Shown: piece by piece, positions 8,973-19,200 of the stretch
Numbering within the stretch: position 1 is the stretch's first letter
Layout of the letters: the number at the start of each line of letters is the position of its first letter
Origin: Streptomyces roseofulvus
GTDB lineage: Bacteria; Actinomycetota; Actinomycetes; Streptomycetales; Streptomycetaceae
DNA length: 64,000 bases
Assembly (NCBI RefSeq): GCF_039534915.1
Contig: NZ_BAAAWE010000001.1
Span: 1 to 64,000 of the forward strand
Direction: 5' to 3'
Position numbers and translations under genes: made by a program
Notes under the pieces: model-generated
What the model saw: the letters and a program-made list of their open reading frames with translations, nothing else
What the model was told of the DNA's origin: nothing
The model's database searches: none

Positions 8973-10254
8973 GAATGGCTCTTCTTCGTCTGGGTCCGAT
9001 GCAGAGGAGGACCTCCAGGCGCAGGTGCTGTTAGGGCGGTTGCGTGCTCAGGGCGTGGCGTCGGCTGCTGTCGGCGAGTCCGTGTTGGCCAGGGCAGCCT
9101 CAGCGGCGAGTGGGAGCGGGCGCCGGATTGTGCGTGTATCCGGCTCGACGCCTGGCGATCTGGTGGTGCTTGGTTGGGACGCCGAGACGGCTCCTGTCGC
9201 GGGGATCTCGGTGGCGGGGTGGCAGGTCGGTCTGCCGCCGGTCGCGACGCTGGTGTGGGCGGCCTGTCTGCGTGCGGCGTGGCCTCGCCCTGAGGTGCTG
9301 CCTTTTCCGGGGGTGGCCTTTCTGCGTGCGGATGTGGTGTCGCTGTGCTGCCGGTTGGGGGCGGATGAGGACGCGGTGGAACGGACCGTGGACGGAGTGC
9401 TGCAGACAGCCCGTCTCCTTGTCTCGCAGGGAGATGTTCTGAGGCTGGGGCCCGCTGTCGCAGCGCTGCCGGCTGTGGTGGTGGAGGGCCTTCGGCGCGG
9501 GCATCATCTGCTGCCCGCGATGCACGCCGAGGGGCTGGACAGTGGTGAAGCGGGCGGTGAGAAGGCGGTGGCGCCTGCGCGAGAGGTCGGCGGCGGGGAC
9601 CGGTTGGTAGATGGTGGCGCTGACGGTTACCTTGTCCGGTCGGTAATCGCCGCCCTGGAGTCGGCGCGCCGTCCCCTGCCGCGGGCGAGTCTGCCGATGC
9701 TGGCGGATCCTGCGCTGCGGGCCCGGGTCGGGCGGGCTCTGGAGCGTGGCGGGCGGCAGTTGCTGCAGACGGAGCAAGGCAACTGGGTCACGGGCTTTCG
9801 CGATCCGGTCAGCGATGCGCTGGTGGCCGAGGGCACAGGCACTTTGGGCGATGTGGACAGGGCAGTGCTGGCCCTGGTGCTCTTGCACACGGTGGCGCTC
9901 CCCCGCGCTCAGGGCCGGCACCGGCACAGCCGGTGGACGGGCGAAACGCACACGGTCACTCTCGCGGTGCTTGCCTCGAACCGGAAGATCTCCAAAGTGG
10001 CGATCAGTGCGGCGCTGCGCCGTCTGAGGGCTGCCGGGATGGTCGCGGAAGCCACCACAGGGCGATACCTGCCCGGGCCGGCTTTAGACCGTCTGACCGC
10101 GGAGCGCAGCAACCTGCTGTGGGAGGACTTGATCCTTGTCGGACGGCCTGACGGTCATCTGGCGGCAGCCATCCGACGCCGGCGGCAGCTGGCGGACAGC
10201 CCTGTTTCCCCGTCTGTGGCCGCCAGCGGCGGCGCAGGGAAGGATCTTGTGTGA
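8953..10254 (+). CDS. jetB: JetB-like winged-helix subunit, unusually long
   Basis: A 433-residue protein. Residues 345-385 (TLAVLASNRKISKVAISAAL, then RRLRAAGMVAEAT) form a clear winged helix-turn-helix, and the first half shows a second possible winged-helix unit. In Wadjet and MukBEF complexes this position is held by the KITE-type subunit JetB/MukE, usually about half this length. The excess could be an extra N-terminal domain or a duplication. It shares 4 bp (GTGA) with the SMC gene, so translation is probably coupled. Lower confidence than for the nuclease and SMC genes. Confidence 0.55.
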   Translation: MVGMTFENGSSSSGSDAEEDLQAQVLLGRLRAQGVASAAVGESVLARAASAASGSGRRIVRVSGSTPGDLVVLGWDAETAPVAGISVAGWQVGLPPVATLVWAACLRAAWPRPEVLPFPGVAFLRADVVSLCCRLGADEDAVERTVDGVLQTARLLVSQGDVLRLGPAVAALPAVVVEGLRRGHHLLPAMHAEGLDSGEAGGEKAVAPAREVGGGDRLVDGGADGYLVRSVIAALESARRPLPRASLPMLADPALRARVGRALERGGRQLLQTEQGNWVTGFRDPVSDALVAEGTGTLGDVDRAVLALVLLHTVALPRAQGRHRHSRWTGETHTVTLAVLASNRKISKVAISAALRRLRAAGMVAEATTGRYLPGPALDRLTAERSNLLWEDLILVGRPDGHLAAAIRRRRQLADSPVSPSVAASGGAGKDLV

Positions 10255-13200
10255 GCGAGCAGCCTTTCAATGTCGCGCTCAGCAAGCTCGGTGTGATCGG
10301 CACCAGGCAGCTGGTTGCCGTGCAGACGTTCTTCATTGCGCGATTGACCTCACATCCCGTGGCACTCGTACCCGGCACTTTCGTGGCCGTGACGGGCCGG
10401 GGACCCAAGGACTCCAATGAGTCGGGCAAGACAAGCTTTTTGGCTGCTGTGGCGCTCCTGCTGGGTGACCCGGAGTGGCGGATGACCGGAGGCGGCTCGG
10501 TGCATGCACCGAAGCTGCTGTTCGAGCCGGTGACGGCTGGAGCATCCCCAGAGGTCAGTGAGCCGGCCCAGGTCGGCTATGTGGTGGGGGTCTTTGCCGA
10601 TCCGGACGATCCTCAGACCAGCGCTCACACGGTGTGGCTGCAGATATCCGCGAAGTCGCCGCATGTCGAAGTGCGGCACAAGACCGGGGTCCACCTGCTG
10701 ATCGAGGGGGACGATCGCAGCCAGCACGAGAAGGCTGCCGGTTTCTTCCGCAGGCTCGGGGGCAAGCCGTTGGGCGCTACGGAGTACGCCGAGGTTCTCT
10801 ACGGACGTGCGCCCCGGCTGCTCGCCTACATCGTCAGCCGTGGCGGGATGAGGTCGCGCCCCTCCTTGCTGAAGCTGGACGCGGGCACCTTCACTCCCGT
10901 CCAGATCGGGGACGCGCTGATCGATCTCACTGGCAAGGCCGCGATGCTGGCCCATGATGTACAAGACCGGAAGAAGCTTGCCCAGACGCAGGCTGATCTG
11001 GCCGAGGCACTCAAGAAGGCCGAGGGTTCCTACCGGGACGAAGAGGGGATCCTGCACGCGGTCGACACCCGGGAGCGCGCACGCATCGAGACAGAACGGG
11101 CTCATGATCTGTGGACGCTGGCCTCGGCACGAGCCCATGTGGACGCGTTCGTCACTGAACGTCGCATCGCCTCCCATCTCGAGCTGCTCACAGGCACGCT
11201 GGAAGAGTTGAAGGGGCAGCAGAGCACGGCCAGGGAACTGCTGACCGCGGCACGCGATACCCGCCTGCTGGAACGCACAGCCCAAGAGGCGTCCCAGCTG
11301 AAGCAGCAGGCGCAGCAGAGCCTGGAGGAAGCCAACGAGAAGCGGGGAGAGCTCAGATCTGCGCTGGAACGCGCGCAGCGGGATCGCCGCACGGCCCAGG
11401 CTCGGGCCGAGGGCTACGAGGGGCCGCCGCCGGCCAAGCTGACTGAGCTGCTCGACTCCCAGCAGGCCCTCCTTGTGCAGGCGAAGGCTGAACTGATCAG
11501 GGCCGAAGAACGGGTCAAGGAAACAGACCAGGAACTCGCTGATGCCCGCCAGGGACGCACTGGCCGGGCGGCCGCTGCTTTGCAGGCACTGCACGACGGT
11601 CCGTGCCCTGACGCCGTAGGGCTCATGGCCAGCACACGCCTCCACCCTGATGCCCGCCCCCTGTGGGAGGCCCGGCTGGCACCGTGGAGTGATGCGGTCT
11701 GCGTCCCCGCGGACCTCCTCGACCGCGCGATCGAGGCCGTCAGCGAGTTGCCGGGGACCCTGCTCGTCACCGGTCCCCCGGCATGGGCCGGTACGGCCCA
11801 CACCGATCCGGCGCCGGTCTGGCCCAAGGGAATCGTCGATGCCGCACCTCTGGCAGCACCGTTCTTGCACGCCCTTGCCGACGCGACCACCGTGGAGCAC
11901 CCCCCGCACGCCTCGCTTCCGAGTCTGGGCGTCCACGTCGTCGGTGGCTTCGACCAGCCGATCGTGGGGCAGGAAGACATCTGCGCCCACCTCGAAAATC
12001 AGCTGGGACGGGTACAGGCCGAGCGGGACGCCCTGGCGGCCGGGATCGAACGCTGCGGCCGCCGGATCACCTCGCTTGGCCGCGATATCGACAGGGCGAA
12101 CGCCCAGGCGGAGGCTTCCCGGCTCGGCGATGAGGCACGCGCCTTGGAGGAGAAGCTTGTCGCACACGACGAGACGCTGCCCGGCCTGAGACGTACTGCA
12201 GCGACAACAGCCGAGGAAGCCCTGCGCACCAAAGACTCCTTCGACAACGCGACCAAGCACGCCAAGGCCCTCGAGAAGTCCGTCCAGGAAATCAACAAGA
12301 ACATCGCTCAGACAACGCAGAAGCGCGACCGGCTGCTGGAACTGCGCGGCAAAGGCCCGGCCCACCCCGTCCTCGTGTGGACGGACACGCTGCAAGACGC
12401 CCTTGCGGCATTGAACTGGGACGAGGTGCCAAAGGACGACCCTGGTGCCGAACCTGCTGATGGCATCAGCGTCCATGCCGTCGTTCCCCATAGCGGCGAG
12501 GTGGAACGGCGCACCAGCCTAGAGCTTCTCAGCGAGAGCCGAACCCGGCTGGCGTCCGCACTCACGCGACTGGCAGCCGACTCTCGCAGCACCGGCGTCG
12601 CCACGCCTGAGCTGGGTGACGCTCTGCACCACCATGAGGTCCATACCGAGGATCCCCACGGCATCATCTTTCGTGCCTCGCTGTCGGCCCTGCGGAGCTG
12701 GCTGGCCGCCAACGAGGAGCAGGACAAAGGCGCCCGGGAACAGGTGGAGGCCAAGCGCGCCGAACGAGAGACCGAGCACCGCTATCTCCAGGACGTGGTC
12801 GAGGAAACCCGCGAGGCCCTGGCCCAGACCCAGCAGTCCATCAAGGAGCGGGTGAACGGCGCGCTGCGCCGGATCAGCAGCCGACTCAACGAGCTCCACA
12901 GCCGTGAGGGGTACCGGGCCGATCTGGAATTCACCGTCACAGAGCCGCAGACCGCCCAGGACCAGTGGGTATGCCATGTCGTCCCGCGATGGCAGCGCAA
13001 TCCCAACGGGCCGTTGCTGCCCTACGACGTACCCACCAATACCGCCCAGGAGAAGCTGTTCTCCATCCATCTCGTCCTGGCCGCTCTGCTGGCAGCCCCG
13101 CACGCCCGCGGCCGCGTACTGATCCTCGACGAACTCGGCGACTCTCTGGGAGCCGAACATCGACGCGAAGTCATTACGGCTCTACGTGATGCTGCACAGG

Positions 13201-13397
13201 ATCACGGCATCACAGTGTTGGCCACCTGCCAGGACGGGCTGATGACGGATGTGCGATCCGTCTGCGGTCAGATCCTGCAGTTCCGCTACTACTCCAAGTC
13301 CGACGCCCTCAACCGGCCAACCCTCATGTTCGGACGCGATATCAACCGCCAGCGTGTTCAGCTCACTCTGGAAGAACTCGTCAGCAGTCGCTCCTAA
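10251..13397 (+). CDS. jetC: JetC-like SMC ATPase of a Wadjet-type system
   Basis: A GTG-started 1048-residue protein with SMC/Rad50-like architecture. An N-terminal P-loop (DSNESGKTSFLAAVALLL, about residues 58-75) is followed by a long heptad-rich coiled coil (about 240-400), a hinge-like middle, a second coiled coil (about 580-690 and 820-870) and a C-terminal Walker B (VLILDELGDSLG, about residue 958). The P-loop departs from the usual GxNGSGK by having D and E at the two outer glycine positions, as in some AAA-type SMC relatives. In Wadjet, JetC hydrolyses ATP to extrude plasmid DNA loops. It is the last gene of the operon. Confidence 0.75.
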   Translation: MSEQPFNVALSKLGVIGTRQLVAVQTFFIARLTSHPVALVPGTFVAVTGRGPKDSNESGKTSFLAAVALLLGDPEWRMTGGGSVHAPKLLFEPVTAGASPEVSEPAQVGYVVGVFADPDDPQTSAHTVWLQISAKSPHVEVRHKTGVHLLIEGDDRSQHEKAAGFFRRLGGKPLGATEYAEVLYGRAPRLLAYIVSRGGMRSRPSLLKLDAGTFTPVQIGDALIDLTGKAAMLAHDVQDRKKLAQTQADLAEALKKAEGSYRDEEGILHAVDTRERARIETERAHDLWTLASARAHVDAFVTERRIASHLELLTGTLEELKGQQSTARELLTAARDTRLLERTAQEASQLKQQAQQSLEEANEKRGELRSALERAQRDRRTAQARAEGYEGPPPAKLTELLDSQQALLVQAKAELIRAEERVKETDQELADARQGRTGRAAAALQALHDGPCPDAVGLMASTRLHPDARPLWEARLAPWSDAVCVPADLLDRAIEAVSELPGTLLVTGPPAWAGTAHTDPAPVWPKGIVDAAPLAAPFLHALADATTVEHPPHASLPSLGVHVVGGFDQPIVGQEDICAHLENQLGRVQAERDALAAGIERCGRRITSLGRDIDRANAQAEASRLGDEARALEEKLVAHDETLPGLRRTAATTAEEALRTKDSFDNATKHAKALEKSVQEINKNIAQTTQKRDRLLELRGKGPAHPVLVWTDTLQDALAALNWDEVPKDDPGAEPADGISVHAVVPHSGEVERRTSLELLSESRTRLASALTRLAADSRSTGVATPELGDALHHHEVHTEDPHGIIFRASLSALRSWLAANEEQDKGAREQVEAKRAERETEHRYLQDVVEETREALAQTQQSIKERVNGALRRISSRLNELHSREGYRADLEFTVTEPQTAQDQWVCHVVPRWQRNPNGPLLPYDVPTNTAQEKLFSIHLVLAALLAAPHARGRVLILDELGDSLGAEHRREVITALRDAAQDHGITVLATCQDGLMTDVRSVCGQILQFRYYSKSDALNRPTLMFGRDINRQRVQLTLEELVSSRS

Positions 13398-13538
13398 CCG
13401 CTTGCTGGCGCGCAGCGGAAATGCCGGCGATGCCGGTCGCGGCGCTGCGTAGTTGGACTGCCCAGTCAGGTGGCATCGCGAGCTCGGAGCTGAGGCCAGC
13501 CTGAGCGGTGGCGCGACACCGCTTCTTCGTGGGACTGC

Positions 13539-15962
13539 TCAGGTGAAGGCTGGAGCAGGATTCTCGCTGGTCCACTCGCCTTCGAAGAGGGCGGCGATGA
13601 GGCGTGCGTGTTCGGCGTCGAGCTGGCCGGCGCGCATCTTGGTGCGGGTCTTGGCAAACCAGGGGCCGATCTTCACGGTGTCGCCGTCAACGGTGATCGT
13701 CTCGCGGGCTGCGGGGGCACGGCGTTCACGGTGGAGGAAGAGTTCAAGGATCTGGACGGTCTGGGCGAAGGTGCGCCGGGTCGTGGGGCGGGGCGCCAGG
13801 GGGCTTGTGGCGGGGGTGAGATCGAGGGCTGCCAGGAGGCGGTGCTGGCCCGGGTCGAGAGTGTTCCACGTGGTGAGCTGGCGGGTGGCCCAGCTGCCGA
13901 GGTTGATGTTGCCGGTGGTGGTGTCGGGGGTGAGGGGCTGGCCGGTCTGGAGGTGGCGGCGCAGCAAGTGGTACTTACGGTGCCAGTCGGGGCCGTGGGG
14001 CAGTTGCCAGTCGGGGTCGATGGCGGTGAGGTCGGCGGCACGGGCGGTGTCTAGGTGGCCGTGTGTGGCGAGGGAGCGTTGTTCGGCGAGCCAGGCCCCG
14101 AGGGGGGTGGTGGCGGGGGCGGCGAGGTGGCCGTGCGCCTGGTGGTAATCAGCGACAGCGGTAAGGCGGGCGCGCCAGGCGGCCTGGTGTTTGTCCCAGA
14201 TCATGCCGAGCGCGTCGAGCTCGGCGATCCAGTCGGGTTCGAGGCGGCCGGCGGTCGCGGCGTCACGCATCGTGGTGATGAAGCGGCCGAGTTCGAAGCC
14301 TGCCGGGTCGGTGTGTTCGGCGGGCACATCGAGGTGACCGTAGGTGTCATGGAAGGCCTGGGCGGAAGCGAGGCCTTCGCGGCGGGTGCGGGTCAGGGTG
14401 CCGCGGGGGTTGAACGCGATGAGGTCCATGCCGCGGGCGATGCGTTCGGGGTGGATCGTGTAGTCGAAGTGCCAGCGGTGCTGGATGAGACGGCTGGTCT
14501 CGGTGGTGAGGCGGTTGGTCTTGTCGGGGAGGCGTTCGAGGATGCGGTGGTCGTGGCTGGCCAGGGCGGTGGTGATGGCCCAGACCGGTTCGTAGGGGGT
14601 GCCGAGGATGTTCTCGGGGTCCTCGCTGGGCGGGATGTAAACGGGGACGATGAGGCTGGCGGTCTTGCCGGAGACGTCCAGGCGAAGGGCGCGGCCGAGG
14701 CCTTGGACGCAGCGGGTGATGCTGCTGGTGGGGTCGGCGAAGACGACGGCGTCGACGCTGGGGATGTCGATGCCTTCGGCGATCACTTTCGCGTTGGTGA
14801 GGATCGCGCGGGGTGAGGCGGCGAAGCGGGCGAAGATGTCGGTGCGCTGGTCGGCGGTGTGGTCGCCGTGGACGTGGAAGACGTCGGGGTCGAGGCCGGG
14901 GAAGCAGTCGGGGTCGGCGGTGCGGAGGCGGCGCAGGGTGTGAGGCAGTTCGCGGGTGAAGCGAACGGAGTCCTCGACCAGGTGGAAGAAGACCAGGACT
15001 CGGCGCATGGAGTGCTTGGCCATGGCGTTCAGGACAGCGAGGTGGAGGGCGGTGGTGCGCAGCGCCCCCTCTGGCGAGTCCGAACCCGAGGGTGTGCCGA
15101 CGGCGAGAAGGTTGAGGCGAGCGCGGAGCTCGGTGTCGGTGACGGTGGGAACCACGATGCGGTAGTCCGCGGCCACGCCGTCAGCAATGGCCTGCGCCAG
15201 CGGGTACTCGAAGACCTTCTTCCCGTACACGGCCTCGTTGTCCATGCTGTTCGCCACCGCATCCACCGCCGGTGCGGAAGGGGTTCGGGGGTGGCGGCGG
15301 GCAGTCGAGGCGGAGTCCGCCAGGTCGGGTGCGGCAAAGCTGCGCGGGGTGGCCGTCATGTAGAGACGGCGCTCGGCATGGATCCGTGCCGCGTCGTTGA
15401 CCATTGCCCACTTCTTGTCCGCCCGGCCGGCGATGCGGTGCGCCTCGTCCATGATGGCGAGGTCGAAGGGTGGCACGGTGTAGCAGGTGTGCTGCGTCGC
15501 CTCGATCTTGTCGAGTGAGTCGTAGGTCGAGATAACCGTCAGGGCAGGCAGCTGGTCGTCCTCCTCCCCCACCACCGACATCAATGCTGCAAGGGCCTGC
15601 GGGCTGCTGGTGGAACCGACCCTGCGGGCGGCAAGCGCATCGTGCGCGCCGGTGTCCATCGAGGACACGATCACCATGTGCTCCAGATGACCATCCCGGC
15701 GCCACGCGAGCGCCGTCTGAACCGCCAGGTCCAACGTGGGCACGACGACCAGAACCAGGCGCGCTGCGAGCTCGTCCGCGACCCGGATCGACACCAGAGT
15801 CTTACCCGTCCCCGTCGCCGCCACATACAAAGCCCGGGTACGCGGGCGACGCAAATGCCTGACCGCAGCAGCAAGACCCCGCTCCTGGTCCGAACGCAGC
15901 ACAGGACGACCGGCAGGGCGAGGGACAGCGGACGCGACCGGAGTGACCATGACCCACATCAT
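13539..15962 (-). CDS. DEAH-box helicase with helicase-associated repeats
   Basis: 807 residues. The superfamily 2 motifs are in order: Walker A ATGTGKTL (49-56), DEAH (172-175), TATPR (about 203), and motif VI QGLGRALRLD (about 425). From about residue 545 there are two or three helicase-associated (HA) repeats of the form AFHDTYGHLDVP and DYHQAHGHLAAP, each ending in a W-rich strand. Such helicases are frequent near Streptomyces chromosome ends and on linear plasmids, but no substrate is known to me. The start could also be the ATG at 15950 (MVTPVASAV). It is downstream of and co-oriented with the larger helicase at 16208, separated by a hairpin. Confidence 0.85.
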   Translation of the reverse strand: MMWVMVTPVASAVPRPAGRPVLRSDQERGLAAAVRHLRRPRTRALYVAATGTGKTLVSIRVADELAARLVLVVVPTLDLAVQTALAWRRDGHLEHMVIVSSMDTGAHDALAARRVGSTSSPQALAALMSVVGEEDDQLPALTVISTYDSLDKIEATQHTCYTVPPFDLAIMDEAHRIAGRADKKWAMVNDAARIHAERRLYMTATPRSFAAPDLADSASTARRHPRTPSAPAVDAVANSMDNEAVYGKKVFEYPLAQAIADGVAADYRIVVPTVTDTELRARLNLLAVGTPSGSDSPEGALRTTALHLAVLNAMAKHSMRRVLVFFHLVEDSVRFTRELPHTLRRLRTADPDCFPGLDPDVFHVHGDHTADQRTDIFARFAASPRAILTNAKVIAEGIDIPSVDAVVFADPTSSITRCVQGLGRALRLDVSGKTASLIVPVYIPPSEDPENILGTPYEPVWAITTALASHDHRILERLPDKTNRLTTETSRLIQHRWHFDYTIHPERIARGMDLIAFNPRGTLTRTRREGLASAQAFHDTYGHLDVPAEHTDPAGFELGRFITTMRDAATAGRLEPDWIAELDALGMIWDKHQAAWRARLTAVADYHQAHGHLAAPATTPLGAWLAEQRSLATHGHLDTARAADLTAIDPDWQLPHGPDWHRKYHLLRRHLQTGQPLTPDTTTGNINLGSWATRQLTTWNTLDPGQHRLLAALDLTPATSPLAPRPTTRRTFAQTVQILELFLHRERRAPAARETITVDGDTVKIGPWFAKTRTKMRAGQLDAEHARLIAALFEGEWTSENPAPAFT

Positions 15963-15996
15963 CCCGTACTGGTCCGACGGCGTCGGGCGGATGCTG

Positions 15997-16025
15997 CAGA
16001 GGGGACGGTATCTGGGTCCCCTCTG
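15997..16025 (-). terminator. Hairpin between the two helicase genes
   Basis: CAGAGGGGAC at 15997-16006 pairs perfectly with GTCCCCTCTG at 16016-16025 over a 9-base loop. It lies downstream of the 16208-19816 helicase and upstream of the 13539-15962 helicase, both on the minus strand. A terminator or attenuator between the two is the simplest reading. Confidence 0.55.
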
Positions 16026-16207
16026 TCTGTGGTGTCGGTGTACACCCGAATGTGCTCAGCAGGTACAGATGAACGTGCTCAGTTCGTGAGGTGCGACAAC
16101 CCGTTCCCGACCCTGCGCAGGGTGGTAGGCCACGCTGCCGTGCTCAGGATGCGAACTGCTCCGCAAGCGCGTCCTCATGGCCTGATGCCCCAGACGTCAT
16201 CCGCGCT

Positions 16208-19200
16208 CTAGCAAGGACCGCCAGGATCATGCGCCCACAGTGCCGCTGCGATCTGGCGCAGGACGGCTGGGGGCGCGACTGCGGGTGCGTCATCGTCGGG
16301 GGCAACCGGCTCGGGGACGATGATCGCTGTCTGCGCGGCGCGTTGTGCGTGCTGACCCATCAGGGGCGAGAGGACGTCAACCAGTTCCAGCGTGGTGTAG
16401 GCGCTGGAGGGGAGCACCATGGCGTCGAGGTCGGGGGGCATGGGGTCGGTCGCGCGCTGGCAGCGGATCACCGGCTGGTTGTGCGGGTAGTACACGGCCC
16501 CCTGCCGGGGGATGAGGATCTTCGCGTCGAGCATGTGGACGGCGAGTTGGCAGGCGAAGGCTTCGGCCTCCTTCCGGTCCGGGAGCACGGCTACCACGCG
16601 GCGCAGGCGGTGCTGTTCGATGAGGTGGGCTGCTCCGAGGGCCTGGGCTCGCCAGATGGGGAATCTGGGCAGTTCGGGTACTTGGATCCGCATCAGCCGG
16701 TAGGGGCTGAGCAGTCCTTTGTCCACGAGCTGTGCGCGGTCCACGCTGGGGTGGTGGGTGCCGAAGATCGGCTGGGCGGGCATGTCCACGGCCCAGGCGA
16801 TCTCGGTTCGGCTGTCTCCAGGGCGGGGCAGCTCGTTGGGGATGCGGGGTGTGGCCGTCAGGTAGACGCGCTTGTAGGCGAGGATGCCGTCGTCGTAGTG
16901 GATCACGGCGTCCGGATGGTCCGAGCTGGTGATGCCTTCGAACGTGCGGTGAGCTTCCTCGACGACGAGATGTTCCCAGGGCGGCAGGTGGTGGTCGCGG
17001 TGGCTTTCGGCGATGAGCCCGGCATCGCTGTAGCGAGCCACGACGAGGGCTCCCGGAGGCTGTTGTGCCATCCAGTCGGCCAGTTGGCCTGCGGTGGTCA
17101 GCTTGTCGCCCGCCTTGCCACTGTGGGTGGGCTGGATGTTAATGCCCGCGAGCGGTCGTCGGCTGACCATGCGCCAGGTCTTGACCACGTCGTGGAGGTA
17201 GGTCCGGTCCGGCCCGAGCACCAGGCACGCGCGGCTCGCGGCTGCGTGGACCGCTGTCGCTACCGTCATGGTCTTGCCTCCCCCGGCCGGCATGCTGAGC
17301 AGCATGCGCCGGCCACCGTTGAGGATGACGTCGGGCAGCATGGGAGGTGACGGTTCGCGGCCCGCGACCCAGAAATCCTGACCGTGTTCATGCAGGTCAG
17401 CGACACCGAGTGCCAGCTGCAGCCGCTGAACAGGCGGGTGCTCGTCGGTGGTGTTCGTGGATGTCCCGGGGAGCGTGGCCGTGCTCTCCTGCTGGGGTTG
17501 GGGGGCCCATTCCATGGCCAGGGGTTCGACGGAGTCGATCTCTTCGCGGCTGAGGAGGCCCGCGGGGGCGAGGACGCGCAGGTCGGCGATCCACTTGCCC
17601 AGCGGGAAGCGCGGGTTGGTGTGGTCGTCGAGATAGGCAGCGGGTACGCGCAAGTGCTGGTGGGTGCGGTAGAAGCGCCGGGCGGCGCGCAGACCGCGGG
17701 CGTGGAAAGCGGCCTGGCTGCCGACGGCGCGGCGCAGCGCGAGGGCGAGGGGGTCATGCTGCAGGGGCAGCGCGGCCAGTTGTGCCTGCTGGCCCTGAGC
17801 GAGGGCGGGGAAGGAGTCGAACTGTTCGTCCAGCCAGCAGGTGAGGTCGTCGGCGTCGGCCGGCAGCGGGCCCGCCGGGATGGCCAGGGTCTGGTCGTGG
17901 GTACGGGCGCGGGCGCACATGCGCTGCCACTCTTCGGGCCAGGCGGGGTTCCACCAGCGGTCGATGTCCTTCAGTGCGCGCTGGTAGGGGGCGGGCAGGG
18001 TGCCATCGGCTGCCTGGCGGCGCTGCTCGGCGAGCCACTCGCCCAGGGGGCGTCCCTGATAGGCCTCTGCCGGCTCGGGGAGCAGGTGGCCGTGCTCGCA
18101 GGCGTATGCCTGGGCGATGTCCAGGAACGTCTCCGTGCTGTTCTTGGGGTGCGCCCAGGGTATGTTGCAGCTGGCCAGCGCGGCGACGCGGGCTGCGGAG
18201 AGGTTGCCGGCGGCCTTGAGGGCGCGCTGGTAGCCCAGCCAGCAGCCGAGGTGGAAGCCGTCGTCGGTGATGTGGTTGCTGGGGACGATCAGGTGGCCGT
18301 GTGTGTCGAAGAAGGCTTGGGCGCAGGCCATCCCGGTCTCCCAGATGTCGGGCTCTGGTTCCATGATCCGCAGCATCAGGTGCGGGGCGATCTCCGGAGC
18401 GCGCGCGGGCCGGATGGCGGAAGCCGGTGTGGGCAGCAGGAGTCGGGGGCCGCTGATGGGCAGGCGGCGGAAGTAGTGCTCGTCGTACGCCTTGAGAGCG
18501 ATCATGACCTGGTGCAGCAGGTGGTACGGGGTGCCGAACGTGGCGTCCTCGGCGCGTTGACCGGGCCCGAAGAGCACCGGGATGACCAGGGTGGAGATCT
18601 TGTTCATGCTAGGGCCGATGCGCAGCGCGCGGCCGATCGCCTGGACGATGTCGATGGTGCTCTGCTTGGGATCGGCGAAGAGCACGGAGTCGGCCAGCGG
18701 GAAGTCGACGCCTTCGACGCACAGGCGGACGTTGCACAGCACACTCAGCTCCGCCAGCCGGCCCTCGCATGTCTCTTGCGGGGGCTGGGCGAATCGGGCC
18801 AGGCGCTCGCGCCTGTCGCGGCGGCCGTTGCGGGAGTGGACGCTGGCGACCCACAGGTCCTCGGCGTGGCCGCCGGGGATGGCGGCGGCGGTTTCGGGCA
18901 GGGTTTCGGCGAAGGCCTCGCTTTGGACGATGCTGCGGCTGAAGACGACCGTGCGGCGGATGCCGTGCTCTTCGCGTGCTTTGAACAGGGTCAGCTGGGC
19001 CGCCGCCACCCGCATGGCATCGGCCTGGGGGGTGTGGTGGGCGCCGTTGCCCTTGCGCCCGGCCAGGAAGGCGTGCAGGTGCGGGTCGTGGATTTCGGGG
19101 GCGGCGATGCGGTAGTCAGCGAGCCGTCCCTCGTGGATGGCCTCAGCCAGCGAGTAACGGTAGGTGACGCGACCATAGAGGTCGGTGTCGTCCATGGAGG

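Noticed and set aside
10350..12491. 713-residue open frame on the minus strand
   Set aside because: Antisense to the SMC-like ATPase gene; no coding character of its own.
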